A stretch of DNA of 64,000 bases from Methanoregula sp. Lineage in GTDB: Archaea; Halobacteriota; Methanomicrobia; Methanomicrobiales; Methanospirillaceae. The stretch is taken from NCBI GenBank assembly GCA_030694985.1, contig JAUYTV010000024.1, forward strand, positions 56,648-120,647, read 5' to 3'. Below the pieces are notes generated by a model, which was given only the letters and a program-made list of their open reading frames with translations, searched no databases and was not told where the DNA came from. Made by a program: the position numbers and the translations under genes. Position 1 is the stretch's first letter; each line of letters starts with the position of its first letter. Shown here piece after piece: positions 36,903 to 45,831 of the stretch.

Positions 36903-38279
36903 TTATTTTTCAACACTAAACCCGGCCCGTTTCCATGCGAGAATACCGCCAAGCACATTGGTTACGTCCCTGTAGTTGTGCAGGGCAAGGATGCTGCCGG
37001 CAAGACTCCCTTTGTAACCGGTATCACAATAGATCACAATGGGTTTGTCTCTTGGGATTTCATCCAGATGGGAGGACAGTTCCCCGACATACCGGTGATG
37101 CGCATTCCCTATATAGCCAACCGAGTTACGGTTCTTAATATCCCGCACATCGAGAATGAAGGGGGATTCGGTGAGGAGGCGTTTATGGAGTTGCTGCACG
37201 GAACACGTGGGAAGAGTATGAATCTCCTGTGCATTTTTTGTCCACTGGGAAAAACCGCCAGCAAGATACCCCAAAACATTGTCATAACCAAGCCGGATGA
37301 AATGGCGCTGAACGGTATCAAGGGAGAGATTAAAATCATCGACTATGACAATCGGCAGCTCGTAATTGAGAACCCAGCCCATAAACGCAGGGAGTCCATC
37401 TCGCCAGCACGAGATACTGCCCGGAATATGCCCGGCGCCAAGACTTGTGGGGGACCGGATATCGAGAATCTGGCAGCCGTTTTTCCTGAGCGTATTGACT
37501 TCACTCACAGAAAGGGGCCTGAGTTCCGGAATTCTGTGCAGGAGCGGTGCACCCTCCTTGTTATACTGCTCCATTTTCTTAAAATAGGGCGGGACATAGG
37601 GTGATTCCTTTACCCGCGCCCGGACAAACGCGTCCTTTCCTGCGAGAAGCCACCGGTTTGTAGTTTTCTCGTATCCGTTTGTAGTGAACGGGTGATCGCT
37701 GATCTCACCGCCACATACTGAGCCTGCTCCATGAGCCGGACAGATGATCACCCCGTCGCCCAGGGAAAGGATCTTTTTTTCGATACTGCTGAATATTTTT
37801 TCTGCCATCACCGCTTTTTGTTCCTGCCCATAAAAATCAGTCCGGGCGATATCTCCTGAAAAGAGGGTGTCTCCTGAAAAGACCATGAATGGCTGTGGTG
37901 AGACATCCCTATCCCGCAGCACAAGAGAGATGCTATCTTCAGTGTGTCCCGGTGTTTCAAGAACCGTGAACACCAGAGATCCAAAAGAGAATGTATCTCC
38001 TTCTCTTACGGGTTTTCCATAAGAAAATGCCATCTGTGCGCTGTGGTAGATCTCTGCTCTGCAGACGTTTGCGAGTTCCTGTGATCCGATCACATAATCC
38101 TCGTTCCTGTGCGTTTCAAAGATATGGGTGATGACCAGATCGTTTCTCCGTGCGATCTCTAAGTAGCACTCGCAGTCACGGCGTGGGTCGATTACGGCTG
38201 CTTCGCCTCCGGAACCGATAAGATAGGAGATATGGGAAATTCCTTCAGATACAATCCGTTCAAAGAGCATCGGTTTCAC
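36903..38279 (-). CDS. MBL-fold hydrolase with two rhodanese domains, altered metal motif
   Basis: 458 residues. MBL fold (about 1-240): the canonical HxHxDH motif is replaced by H57-R-N-E-D61-Y62, so two of the usual metal ligands are Asn59 and Tyr62. Downstream ligand motifs remain (ETPGHTEDS, FSGDTLFSGD, CPAHG). Two rhodanese domains follow: the first (about 265-350) has Asp where the catalytic Cys would be (VIVDDFNLS), the second (about 365-458) has VIYCDTGYKG with the catalytic Cys. The layout resembles persulfide dioxygenase/ETHE1-like and glyoxalase-II-like sulfur enzymes. Sulfur transfer or persulfide handling is likely; metal content uncertain. Confidence 0.85.
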   Translation of the reverse strand: MKPMLFERIVSEGISHISYLIGSGGEAAVIDPRRDCECYLEIARRNDLVITHIFETHRNEDYVIGSQELANVCRAEIYHSAQMAFSYGKPVREGDTFSFGSLVFTVLETPGHTEDSISLVLRDRDVSPQPFMVFSGDTLFSGDIARTDFYGQEQKAVMAEKIFSSIEKKILSLGDGVIICPAHGAGSVCGGEISDHPFTTNGYEKTTNRWLLAGKDAFVRARVKESPYVPPYFKKMEQYNKEGAPLLHRIPELRPLSVSEVNTLRKNGCQILDIRSPTSLGAGHIPGSISCWRDGLPAFMGWVLNYELPIVIVDDFNLSLDTVQRHFIRLGYDNVLGYLAGGFSQWTKNAQEIHTLPTCSVQQLHKRLLTESPFILDVRDIKNRNSVGYIGNAHHRYVGELSSHLDEIPRDKPIVIYCDTGYKGSLAGSILALHNYRDVTNVLGGILAWKRAGFSVEK

Positions 38280-38356
38280 CAGTAGTGTTGAACTCTGGTT
38301 CCGGGTTCCGTAAATAGGTTATGAACAAAATGGATCCCTGCCATCACTCATGAAAT

Positions 38357-39670
38357 TCAGTCAACAATGGGATCCCTGAGGAAAATGGGGTGGTTATTTC
38401 CGCTTGACTGGCGTGACTGGATAAGTGTGCAGATCTCGTTAAGTCCCACAGGCACATACCTGATGACTTCTGCGCTTACATTGATCCGGCGATCAACAAA
38501 GTTGATGAAAGGAAAATGCCGGAGATCGTTGTTGTGGTGATGACCGTGGATTGTCCAGCCATCAAAGTCCGGAGGGATATCTGCCGGATCATGCACCAGA
38601 AGGAATCGCAACTTTTTGTAATTTAGTGTTGAGGATGGAACGGCTCCCAGTTCCCCATCGTCATGATTGCCTCTTATAAATGTTATCTTCCCGTTAAGTT
38701 TTTGCCGGTATTCTTTAGTGCCCAGTGCCTGCTCACCATACCGCAAATCTCCGAGATAAAAAACCCTGCTCTGTGGAGAAATTGCAAAGTTCCAGTTATT
38801 AATAAGGATTCGATCCATCTCTGCTACATCAGAGACAAGGAATGGCCGGGAACAGTACCGGATGATGTTCGCATGACCCAGGTGCAGATCCGAGATGAGA
38901 AAAATATCGTCTGCCAGTTCCTGTTTTTTCATTGTTAATTCAGATCCGGTCCTTTTACGAAAGAGTGAAAGGCTGTTCTGCCATGATTTGGAAGTGTGAC
39001 GATATCCTCTTGAAATCCATCGTTTCTCACAAAGACCGTATTCTGCAAGAATCTTTTCGCCCTGCATTACAGTAATTCTGAGTCCGGTCTCCTCAAGTGT
39101 CACCGGCCAGATGATCTCTCGGGATTTCATTGCCAGCTTTTTCCCCGGTTTTATCTCAAAAAAATCCATCTGCGTCCGGTCAATGTAAGGCAGCATGTCA
39201 TTGGATTTTTTTATAACTGAAAAAATCTCTTCTGCTTCGATTGGATCGAGCCGGTTTACGATGGTCACGTGAAACCATTTCTTGTCTGGAAATGCATCCC
39301 ACACATTATAGCTGTATGATATTGGAGTGAGCACTTCAGAAATTGCTTTAGTGAGACTTTTCAGCGCATCCGAAGGTTGGACTAAAAAGGCAATGACACT
39401 CCCATGCATACCTTCACGTTTTTCCCAGCCGTCAATTAAAAAGGGGATGGGCTCGTACCGGGATACAACCTCCCCGATTGTGTCCAGGAGCTGATCGCAA
39501 CTTATCCCTTCGTTGAGACTCAATGGTCCAAAAAGGGTGACGTGCGGATGCTTCTCTACAAATAACTCCAAACGGAATTTTTTTGCTATGGCAGAGATCG
39601 TCTCTTTAATCCGCCATTTCGTCGTTCCAAGACGGATCTCAATGAGAAATATTTCATCCATGCGCATCAT
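38357..39670 (-). CDS. Fusion of 2H (LigT-type) phosphoesterase and calcineurin-like phosphoesterase
   Basis: 437 residues. N-terminal 2H phosphoesterase domain with two H-x-T motifs, HVTL (H43) and HVTI (H134), as in 2'-5' RNA ligase/cyclic phosphodiesterases. From about 250 a calcineurin-like metallophosphoesterase: SDLHLGH (D261, H263), YLGDLR, RGNHDD, VHDP and HGHHH, all five metal-site blocks. Both catalytic sets are complete. Fusion could process RNA ends or cyclic phosphates in two steps. The ATG at 39661 (M4) is an alternative start. It is flanked by intergenic gaps of 77 and 285 bp, so a single-gene unit. Confidence 0.88.
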   Translation of the reverse strand: MMRMDEIFLIEIRLGTTKWRIKETISAIAKKFRLELFVEKHPHVTLFGPLSLNEGISCDQLLDTIGEVVSRYEPIPFLIDGWEKREGMHGSVIAFLVQPSDALKSLTKAISEVLTPISYSYNVWDAFPDKKWFHVTIVNRLDPIEAEEIFSVIKKSNDMLPYIDRTQMDFFEIKPGKKLAMKSREIIWPVTLEETGLRITVMQGEKILAEYGLCEKRWISRGYRHTSKSWQNSLSLFRKRTGSELTMKKQELADDIFLISDLHLGHANIIRYCSRPFLVSDVAEMDRILINNWNFAISPQSRVFYLGDLRYGEQALGTKEYRQKLNGKITFIRGNHDDGELGAVPSSTLNYKKLRFLLVHDPADIPPDFDGWTIHGHHHNNDLRHFPFINFVDRRINVSAEVIRYVPVGLNEICTLIQSRQSSGNNHPIFLRDPIVD

Positions 39671-39955
39671 CCCGGTAGATTATTTCTATATGCCGTCTTT
39701 AAAGTTAAATCTTTGAGCTGGGATATGCCCGGACTAAATGGGTAATTTTACATAATAAAAACTGAAATCCGTGTGACGATAAATAGGGAAATGGGAATTG
39801 TTTTTGGGAGTGCATAATGTTCATGGTCCTGTTGTAATGCCTATTTGAGAGTTCTTCTGTAAAAAACCTGACCGGACAAAACTCTTTTACCCTCTTTTTA
39901 CAATCACGCTTATTATCCGTTAAAGTGAAAATGGTACTGGAGTTTTTTAAATTAA

Positions 39956-40654
39956 ATGATCTCAGTCATCATTCCCACGTTTAACGAAGAGGAGAATATC
40001 GCCCAGTGTCTCGTCTCGCTCTCGCACCAGAATATCCCGCGTGCCGATTACGAGATCATTGTTGTGGATGGCGGTTCAAAGGATGCTACCTGCGAGATTG
40101 CAAAGAAGTATGCGGATCGGGTGTTTATCCAGACCAGCAAAAAAGTGGGGGGAGCACGCAATGATGGCATCAAAGTGGCAAAAGGCGATATTGTCGCAAC
40201 AACGGATGCCGACTGTATACTACCTCCGCACTGGATTAAGACTCTTGCAGAGGATTTTAAGGATCCCGATATTGTGCAGATCTATGGGCCGGTCTATCCT
40301 ATTGAGGAGGGAATTGGCAACCGGTTCTCGCTCCTGGTCGCCAACACCTTTGCCCGCATCGGTTATTACAGTAAAACATTTTACTATACACTCGGGTGCA
40401 ATACGGCGTTCCGGAAAAGTGCCTTTACCAAAGCTGGCATGTACCGCTGCATTGACGCAGGCGATGATCTGGAGATCGCGATGCGGATGAAAGATGAGGG
40501 TACAATATTTTTTGATAACCGGCTCAACGTTGGTTTTTCCATGCGCAGGTACCAGAAGTTTGGAACCCTGCAGTCACTCTATGAATGGGTGTATATTGTG
40601 TCAAAAGGCGGAAATTCTGAAAAATATTCCTACTCCCAGAAAAAATACAAATAA
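39956..40654 (+). CDS. Family 2 glycosyltransferase
   Basis: 232 residues, GT-A fold: N-terminal SVIIPTFNEEENIAQCL, IVVDGGSKDAT, and the DxD-like ATTDADCILPP near residue 85; then ALGCNTAFRKSAF-type acceptor region. No membrane helices are visible, so it acts at the cytoplasmic face. Acceptor unknown (lipid, polysaccharide or glycoprotein). It is followed 32 bp later by the thioesterase gene; co-transcription is possible. An AAATTAA leader and a distant GGAG (13 nt from the ATG) precede it. Confidence 0.88.
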   Translation: MISVIIPTFNEEENIAQCLVSLSHQNIPRADYEIIVVDGGSKDATCEIAKKYADRVFIQTSKKVGGARNDGIKVAKGDIVATTDADCILPPHWIKTLAEDFKDPDIVQIYGPVYPIEEGIGNRFSLLVANTFARIGYYSKTFYYTLGCNTAFRKSAFTKAGMYRCIDAGDDLEIAMRMKDEGTIFFDNRLNVGFSMRRYQKFGTLQSLYEWVYIVSKGGNSEKYSYSQKKYK

Positions 40655-40686
40655 TTTTTCCCTCTTTTTACTGGCAAGGTAACGGT

Positions 40687-41112
40687 ATGCCGACAGCAGA
40701 TCAACCCTTTATAAAAAAGGAGCAGGAAGAAAGCCGGATTGCCGCTTTCAACCAGAGCCCGTTTGCACAACTGCTGAAGATGACCATCACCGAGGCGCAT
40801 GATGGCTATGCCCGTGTAGTCATGGATTGCTGCCAGACTTTAAACCCGCACGATGTGGCGCACGGCGGGGCAATCTTTGCTCTTGCTGATCAGGCATTTG
40901 GCATTGCGGCAAACTGTGGCAATGCTGAGCGGGTCGCTGTATCCGTGCACATCCAGTTCATTGCGCCGGCAACCGGCTCACTCGTTGCTATAGCAAACCG
41001 GGTTGCCGATAACGGCAGGTTCTCCACATTCCGGGTAATGGTCCATGAAGGTGAACGTATCATTGCCGAATTTGATGGAGTTGCCATCCAGACAAATCCA
41101 CTTCCCCAGTGA
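40687..41112 (+). CDS. PaaI-family hotdog thioesterase
   Basis: 141 residues, hotdog fold: the hallmark NPHDVAHGGAIFALADQAFG near residue 53 (HGG plus acidic residue) matches PaaI/YbdB-type acyl-CoA thioesterases. Length is normal. Likely hydrolyses aromatic or short acyl-CoA; substrate cannot be inferred from context. It lies 32 bp after the glycosyltransferase. Confidence 0.88.
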   Translation: MPTADQPFIKKEQEESRIAAFNQSPFAQLLKMTITEAHDGYARVVMDCCQTLNPHDVAHGGAIFALADQAFGIAANCGNAERVAVSVHIQFIAPATGSLVAIANRVADNGRFSTFRVMVHEGERIIAEFDGVAIQTNPLPQ

Positions 41113-41192
41113 GCAGAGGATTTTTTTGATCTTGAGGAAATTCTTGCCAATTTTTGACAATTACTAAATATCTGGCAGGTGAAACTGACAAC

Positions 41193-41456
41193 ATGTCTAA
41201 AAATGCAGAAAGGCCGGGTATGCTGCGTATTGCAGCTGCAGTAATTCTTGGCGGTATCACCGGCACTATCCTGTTTCTCCTTGTAGCGCTGGGAATTGGT
41301 GTAGTGAACGATAAGATGGGCATGAAGATTCCCATCAACCTGCTCATTGCAGAGAATGTCTTTAGTGCAATCGTGCTGATTCTGTTCATACTCATCTTCA
41401 TTGCCGTTTTCTGCTGGCAGGTCTGGAACACACCCTCATCGGATCACAATCTGTGA
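41193..41456 (+). CDS. Small membrane protein with two helices
   Basis: 87 residues from the ATG at 41193, with GGTGA about 10 nt upstream. Two hydrophobic helices: about 12-32 (IAAAVILGGITGTILFLLVAL) and about 53-75, with a short loop (NDKMGMKIP). No family recognised. It lies 80 bp after the thioesterase and is followed by a long T-rich terminator. Unknown function. Confidence 0.55.
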   Translation: MSKNAERPGMLRIAAAVILGGITGTILFLLVALGIGVVNDKMGMKIPINLLIAENVFSAIVLILFILIFIAVFCWQVWNTPSSDHNL

Positions 41457-41507
41457 TATTCTGGGTCGGTTGTGAAAAAGAGAAATAATATGGATTATGG
41501 GATGAAC

Positions 41508-41527
41508 TTTTTTTTTCTTTTTTTTAC
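41508..41527 (+). terminator. T-tract terminator
   Basis: Ten T residues, C, then nine or more T residues shortly after the small membrane gene's stop at 41456, typical of archaeal transcription termination. Confidence 0.55.
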
Positions 41528-41593
41528 ATCTAAAAAAAAAGTGAGTTTCTGCGTACTTAACTTTTTTATTCCGCTCCGCCACAATAATTCCCT

Positions 41594-42154
41594 ATGACTC
41601 CAGAAAAGACGGCAGTGACAACTGTTGCTAATCTCATGGCACTTGCCGCACGTACAGCCCCGAAAGGAAAAGGGGTAGACACAATCATCATAAGGGTGCT
41701 TACCGGAAAAGAGTTGTCCACTCTGGCTACACGGCTGACTGAAATGGGTGAAAAACATGGAATCGGCTTTTTCTTACGGGATGCAAAGAACATTATCGTG
41801 AGCAATGCATGCGTGCTGATCGGCGCACGGGGAGACACCCCTGTCGGGGTTAACTGCGGAGCGTGCGGATACAACACGTGTGCTGAGATGGCAAAGGAAT
41901 GCAAAACAAAAAAGAAGAAGATGACGTTTTTTGCCGGGCCCAACTGCGCGATACGTATGGCAGACCTCGGTATTGCTCTTGGTTCTGCTGTAAAAACTGC
42001 CCAGATTCATAATGTCGATAACAGGATCATGTATTCCGGTGGCGTTGCAGCTATCGATCTCGGGCTTCTGGGAAAGGATTGTACGGTCGCGTATGCAATT
42101 CCACTCTCTGTAACAGGCAAAAACATTTTCTTTGATCGGGATGTCGTGAAATAA
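41594..42154 (+). CDS. DUF2148 ferredoxin-like protein
   Basis: 186 residues with the DUF2148 arrangement: NCGACGYNTCAEM near residue 95 (C-x2-C-x4-C), plus another Cys in GPNCAI near 115, so four Cys could bind an iron-sulfur cluster. KKKK follows the Cys cluster. Proteins of this family occur in methanogens and are annotated as ferredoxin-domain proteins; the role is unknown. It is a single gene preceded by a T-rich tract and an ATT-rich leaderless-type upstream. Confidence 0.87.
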   Translation: MTPEKTAVTTVANLMALAARTAPKGKGVDTIIIRVLTGKELSTLATRLTEMGEKHGIGFFLRDAKNIIVSNACVLIGARGDTPVGVNCGACGYNTCAEMAKECKTKKKKMTFFAGPNCAIRMADLGIALGSAVKTAQIHNVDNRIMYSGGVAAIDLGLLGKDCTVAYAIPLSVTGKNIFFDRDVVK

Positions 42155-42326
42155 CGTGTGTTAATTATTTTTCGTATGTGTCGAGTCCTGTAACTATTTC
42201 TCATAGATTTTTAGTGCGTATGGGTTATTAAAAAAAAAAACCCGTGTATGGAGACAATCCAATAATTGAATGGCGCGTTGGATAGCCATTATCAGAAAAT
42301 TCCCCGAACCACAAAAAGATATAAGA

Positions 42327-42773
42327 ATGCTCGCCGATAGTACCATTGATATCGTGAATATTATTCAAGGCTCCGAAATAGCGGATAGTATTCCGGACAT
42401 GCAACAGATCTATCCTATCATCAGGGAACTCTCATTAAAGGACGACGTCATTGCCCTTGTGATTTTTGGCTCTGTTGCACGGGGTCAGGCGCGGAGCATA
42501 TCAGATATTGATCTCTGCATTGTCACACCAAAGGATCTGTCGCAGTCCAGCCGATGGGATCTTCTCAGCTATGGAACTGAAAAGATTGATGTGAACCTTT
42601 TTTGCGATCTCCCGATAAACATACGGTTCCGGGTAATCCGGGAAGGTCGCGTGATGTTTTGCAAAAATGCACTCCTGTTCCACCGGATCAAAGCAGAAAC
42701 TGTCCGTGAATATCTCGATATCGCACCCCTTATCAGGAGGCACTGCCTACATGCAATGGGTATCCGGTTGTGA
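42327..42773 (+). CDS. mntA: MntA-type minimal nucleotidyltransferase (antitoxin)
   Basis: 148 residues from the ATG at 42327 (an ATG at 42270 would add 19). GSVARGQARSISDIDL matches the GS-x10-D-x-D signature of MNT proteins, the antitoxin half of MntA/HepT (type VII) systems, where MntA adenylylates the HEPN toxin. Another conserved acidic residue lies in the IDVNLF segment. The stop is 9 bp ahead of the next gene's ATG, and the intervening GAGGGATC gives that gene a Shine-Dalgarno, so translation is coupled. Confidence 0.85.
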   Translation: MLADSTIDIVNIIQGSEIADSIPDMQQIYPIIRELSLKDDVIALVIFGSVARGQARSISDIDLCIVTPKDLSQSSRWDLLSYGTEKIDVNLFCDLPINIRFRVIREGRVMFCKNALLFHRIKAETVREYLDIAPLIRRHCLHAMGIRL

Positions 42774-42782
42774 GGGATCTTA

Positions 42783-43224
42783 ATGGAAAACGATATCCTG
42801 TATGATGAGGAACGCATCGGGACAATATTTTCTGATATCTCACGGTATCTAAAGGATCTTGAGGATCTCGGAATACACAGCGCTCAGGTTCTCCATGATA
42901 AACGAAATTTTTACGCATTGTCCATGATCCTTTTTTCCCTGCTCAACCGGGTGTTCGATCTTGGAAGCGAAATGGCCATTGCACAGAACCTCGGCATACC
43001 CGGCACATACCGGGAAATATTTGTAATGCTCCGGAAAAATGGGATCATAGAAACTGATCTCGCACATGAAATGATTGGACTTCATTACCTACAGAAATCT
43101 CCTGTCTCACGAATACCATGGAATTTCTGAAGAAACCCTCTTTAATATGACAAAAAAGATTGCCAGTATCAGACAATTCGTTGACATCATGAAAGACATG
43201 ATACAGCATAACCAAAAAAAGTGA
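42783..43224 (+). pseudogene. hepT: HepT-type HEPN toxin, frameshifted before its catalytic motif
   Basis: Frame 0 encodes 115 residues and stops at 43128-43130 (TGA). The end of that frame is not HEPN-like, but frame +1, open from 43075, encodes DFITYRNLLSHEYHGISEE and continues to a stop at 43222-43224. RNLLSHEY is a perfect R-x4-H-x-Y HEPN RNase motif. So one extra base near 43075-43092 (for example the C at 43080) moves the active site out of frame. It directly follows mntA. Alternatives are a sequencing error or programmed +1 frameshifting; without evidence I call it a broken or conditionally decoded hepT. Confidence 0.78.
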
Positions 43225-43442
43225 ATGGTTTTCCCATGGGAATTTTTTGCGCATATTTCCCGTCAATAAAACAAGGAATTGGAACTATAAATTATCAGAT
43301 ATCTGTCCCGTAGAGGAGTTGATTGCTGTTAAAAACGGGTCGTCTCTTTTCCGGATTCCGGGAGACTTTTTACAAAAGAACCGTACAATTTTCTAAAAAA
43401 AATATTGGCTGGTTTTCCCCCGCCAGAGATCCAAAAATTTAC

Positions 43443-44336
43443 CTAAACCCGTGTCCAGGTTCCGACTGCCACTACGGTCTCATTCGCTGAAACCTGACGG
43501 TAGACCGTGTTTATCTGTCCATTGCTGACAATCTGGCCGTCAGTTGTACCATCCAGATCGGCAAAGTAGAAACTTTTATTGTCCATTCCGATCACAGCAA
43601 TAAAACTCTCTTCTTTTCCCAGTGGGGCTTTAAAAATCCCGTGAATGACTCTGTCCTTTTGGTCTGTCACAACTGCCTGCGCGATAAGGGTGCTGTATTG
43701 GCCACTGTGGTGAGTCCATTCGCCCGGGGTGCCGGTTTTTTGAATGACTGCACCCTGGGCATTTACATTCCATGTTCCTATCAGGTTGGGGATGGCTGAT
43801 TGTGTGGTTACCGGTACAGAAGTCACTGATGGCACTGAGGTCACCGCTATCGATGTGACATAGGTGGCGGGGGTTGATGTTTTTAAGTCTGAATAGAATT
43901 CCATCAGGCGATAGGGAACGGTAGTTGATTCCTCTTTGATCAACACTCCATCCTTGTAGACTGCAATTGCGAGTGTATCTCCGCTACCATCCAGCTTTTT
44001 TATGGATGCAGCAACCGGGCCTATGGCTGTTGCAATCTGGTAGAAGTGAGTGCCTTTATCTGTCACCTCTGTCTGGTAGTATCCGAGTGCACCGTATGTT
44101 CCGGTATAGTTTCCGGGATATGTTACTTTCATCCATACGCCGGTTGGGGGAATTGCAATCTGCACCGGAGTGGCAGATGGCAGCGGGGTTGCCTGAGTAG
44201 TTACCACTGAGGTCGGTGTGCTTGTCGCTGCTTGTGGGGCCGCATTGTTTGTGCATCCACTCATTAATACGGCTGCTATGATCAGAACGGTTATGATTCC
44301 GGTAATCTGCCAATTTCTCATATTCATCTCTTGCAT
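43443..44336 (-). CDS. Surface lipoprotein-like protein
   Basis: About 297 residues. N-terminal hydrophobic segment followed by the lipobox LMSGC (Cys near residue 27), then a Thr/Ser/Pro-rich linker with TQATPLP. The body is beta-rich, with a second T/S/P/V-rich linker (SVPSVTSVPVTT) between two halves, and terminates in VGTWTRV. Probably anchored extracellularly. An internal ATG at 44321 is an alternative start close to the hydrophobic segment. No family recognised. Confidence 0.75.
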   Translation of the reverse strand: MQEMNMRNWQITGIITVLIIAAVLMSGCTNNAAPQAATSTPTSVVTTQATPLPSATPVQIAIPPTGVWMKVTYPGNYTGTYGALGYYQTEVTDKGTHFYQIATAIGPVAASIKKLDGSGDTLAIAVYKDGVLIKEESTTVPYRLMEFYSDLKTSTPATYVTSIAVTSVPSVTSVPVTTQSAIPNLIGTWNVNAQGAVIQKTGTPGEWTHHSGQYSTLIAQAVVTDQKDRVIHGIFKAPLGKEESFIAVIGMDNKSFYFADLDGTTDGQIVSNGQINTVYRQVSANETVVAVGTWTRV

Positions 44337-44574
44337 TTAGTAGACGATATATTTTCTTAATTGATGATGACTCGTGCGAGGCAAATATTTTTCCTGCATT
44401 GACGGCAGACTGCCATTTTGTTTTTATTGGAGGAGTACTACGTCGCGCAACTGGCAGGACTTTTTTTTAAAAAAAAATGGTTGCGTTTTCTTTACTTTCA
44501 TTCTGTTTTTTAAGTTATTACAAGAAAGCAGATGAAAACATTTTCTTACCTCGCCCCTAAAGGGAACTGTTACA

Positions 44575-45654
44575 ATGCCGATAATGAAAATCCGTGGTGG
44601 TGATCTGGATCTCGTGGAGTACGAGTTCAAGTCATTTGCTCCAAAGACGATCCTAAAGACGCTCGGTTTAGAGAAGAAGAAGTACAAACTCGTACCGGTA
44701 AAAGGCAAAGTTACGGTCAAAGCTCCGGCACGCATCCACTTGACTGTACTCGACATGAACCGGTTTGCCCCGGATCATCCGGGCGGCGGCGGTATCGGGT
44801 TTGCAATCAAGTGTTACTGCACAGCATCTGTGGAATGCACAAAAAAAGAGATCTCGATCAACTACGGGCGCGCTCCTATCATCGACAACTTCGTTGCGGT
44901 CTTCAAAAAGGCGGTCGGATATACCGGTGGGTTTGCCATCACTGCAAAAGATCATGAGCAAAAGCATGTAGGACTTGGATCCACAAGCACCGTCATGATC
45001 GCAGTTGCCACAGCGATGAATGTGGCTGTGGGATCCCCGCTCACAAACACCCAGCTTCGGCATTTGATTGGCCACAACTATGTGGAGGAGACTGCTGACG
45101 GTAATGTTGCCTTTGGATTCGAGACCGGAGTTGGTCCTGCGGTTAGCACCCACGGCGGGATGGCGATCATGGGAGACGAACTCTCGTTAGTCTACCACCA
45201 CCCATTTGCAGAAGGAAAGAATGTGCATATCATCATCCCCCCAACCGACATCTCCTCGGCCGGCACACAGGAATTCGATCTCCTGATGAACAAGGCACGG
45301 ACACTGGACTACCGCGACCGGGAACTCAAGGCGTATTTTTTCTTGATGGACCTTGTGCCTGCGCTTGAGAAGGATGACTTGAAAAAAGCTGGCGATGTGA
45401 TCTGGGAGATCGAATTCCGTGGATCAAAGCGGGCTGAAGTGGAGCACCACAGCTATGGGATCTATCATTACATGAGCCAGCTGCGGGAGAGAAAAATCGA
45501 ATTTGTCGGCATGAGCTCGGTTGGTCCTTCCATTGCCGTAGTCACCGCACTTGACCGGAATGCGATGGATAAATTGTTAAAACCCCTTGGCCTGAGCGTT
45601 ACCATCAGCACAAAAGTCGATAACAAGGGTATGACGATCGTTTGCAAAAAATAA
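44575..45654 (+). CDS. GHMP-family protein, beta-RFAP synthase-like
   Basis: 359 residues. KVTVKAPARIHLTVLDMN near residue 47 and GLGSTSTVMIAVATAM near residue 132 are the beta-ribofuranosylaminobenzene 5'-phosphate synthase/GHMP hallmarks, along with GVGPAVSTHGGMAIMG. Beta-RFAPS makes the first committed step of methanopterin synthesis. An N-terminal extension of about 45 residues (MPIMKIRGGDLDLVEYEFK) before the GHMP core is unusual. Shine-Dalgarno-like AGGGA lies about 10 nt before the ATG. It is divergent from the lipoprotein gene. GHMP membership is firm; the exact enzyme is probable. Confidence 0.8.
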   Translation: MPIMKIRGGDLDLVEYEFKSFAPKTILKTLGLEKKKYKLVPVKGKVTVKAPARIHLTVLDMNRFAPDHPGGGGIGFAIKCYCTASVECTKKEISINYGRAPIIDNFVAVFKKAVGYTGGFAITAKDHEQKHVGLGSTSTVMIAVATAMNVAVGSPLTNTQLRHLIGHNYVEETADGNVAFGFETGVGPAVSTHGGMAIMGDELSLVYHHPFAEGKNVHIIIPPTDISSAGTQEFDLLMNKARTLDYRDRELKAYFFLMDLVPALEKDDLKKAGDVIWEIEFRGSKRAEVEHHSYGIYHYMSQLRERKIEFVGMSSVGPSIAVVTALDRNAMDKLLKPLGLSVTISTKVDNKGMTIVCKK

Positions 45655-45780
45655 TTTCTTTTTTTGTCTGGCGCAAGATGTGCGTGAAATGTGCGGAACT
45701 TTGACAAAATGCCCGTGCCGGCAATTTCTAATGAGGTGCCTCCTTATCGTAGCGCGATTGGAAGTGTGTGTTTCTAAAAC

Positions 45781-45830
45781 CCGGTTTTTTTTAGAAAAAA
45801 TCCGGAAAATTTCGCACATTAAAAAACCGG
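45781..45830. terminator. Bidirectional terminator between convergent genes
   Basis: CCGGTTTTTT (45781-45790) and AAAAAACCGG (45821-45830) form a perfect 10-bp inverted repeat, T-rich on both strands, ending one base before the stop of the leftward DedA gene and 127 bp after the GHMP gene. It suits termination from both sides. Confidence 0.6.
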
Positions 45831-45831
45831 A

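Noticed and set aside
36900..37604. 234-codon frame on the plus strand
   Set aside because: Antisense to the MBL-rhodanese gene, which has clear domains on the other strand.
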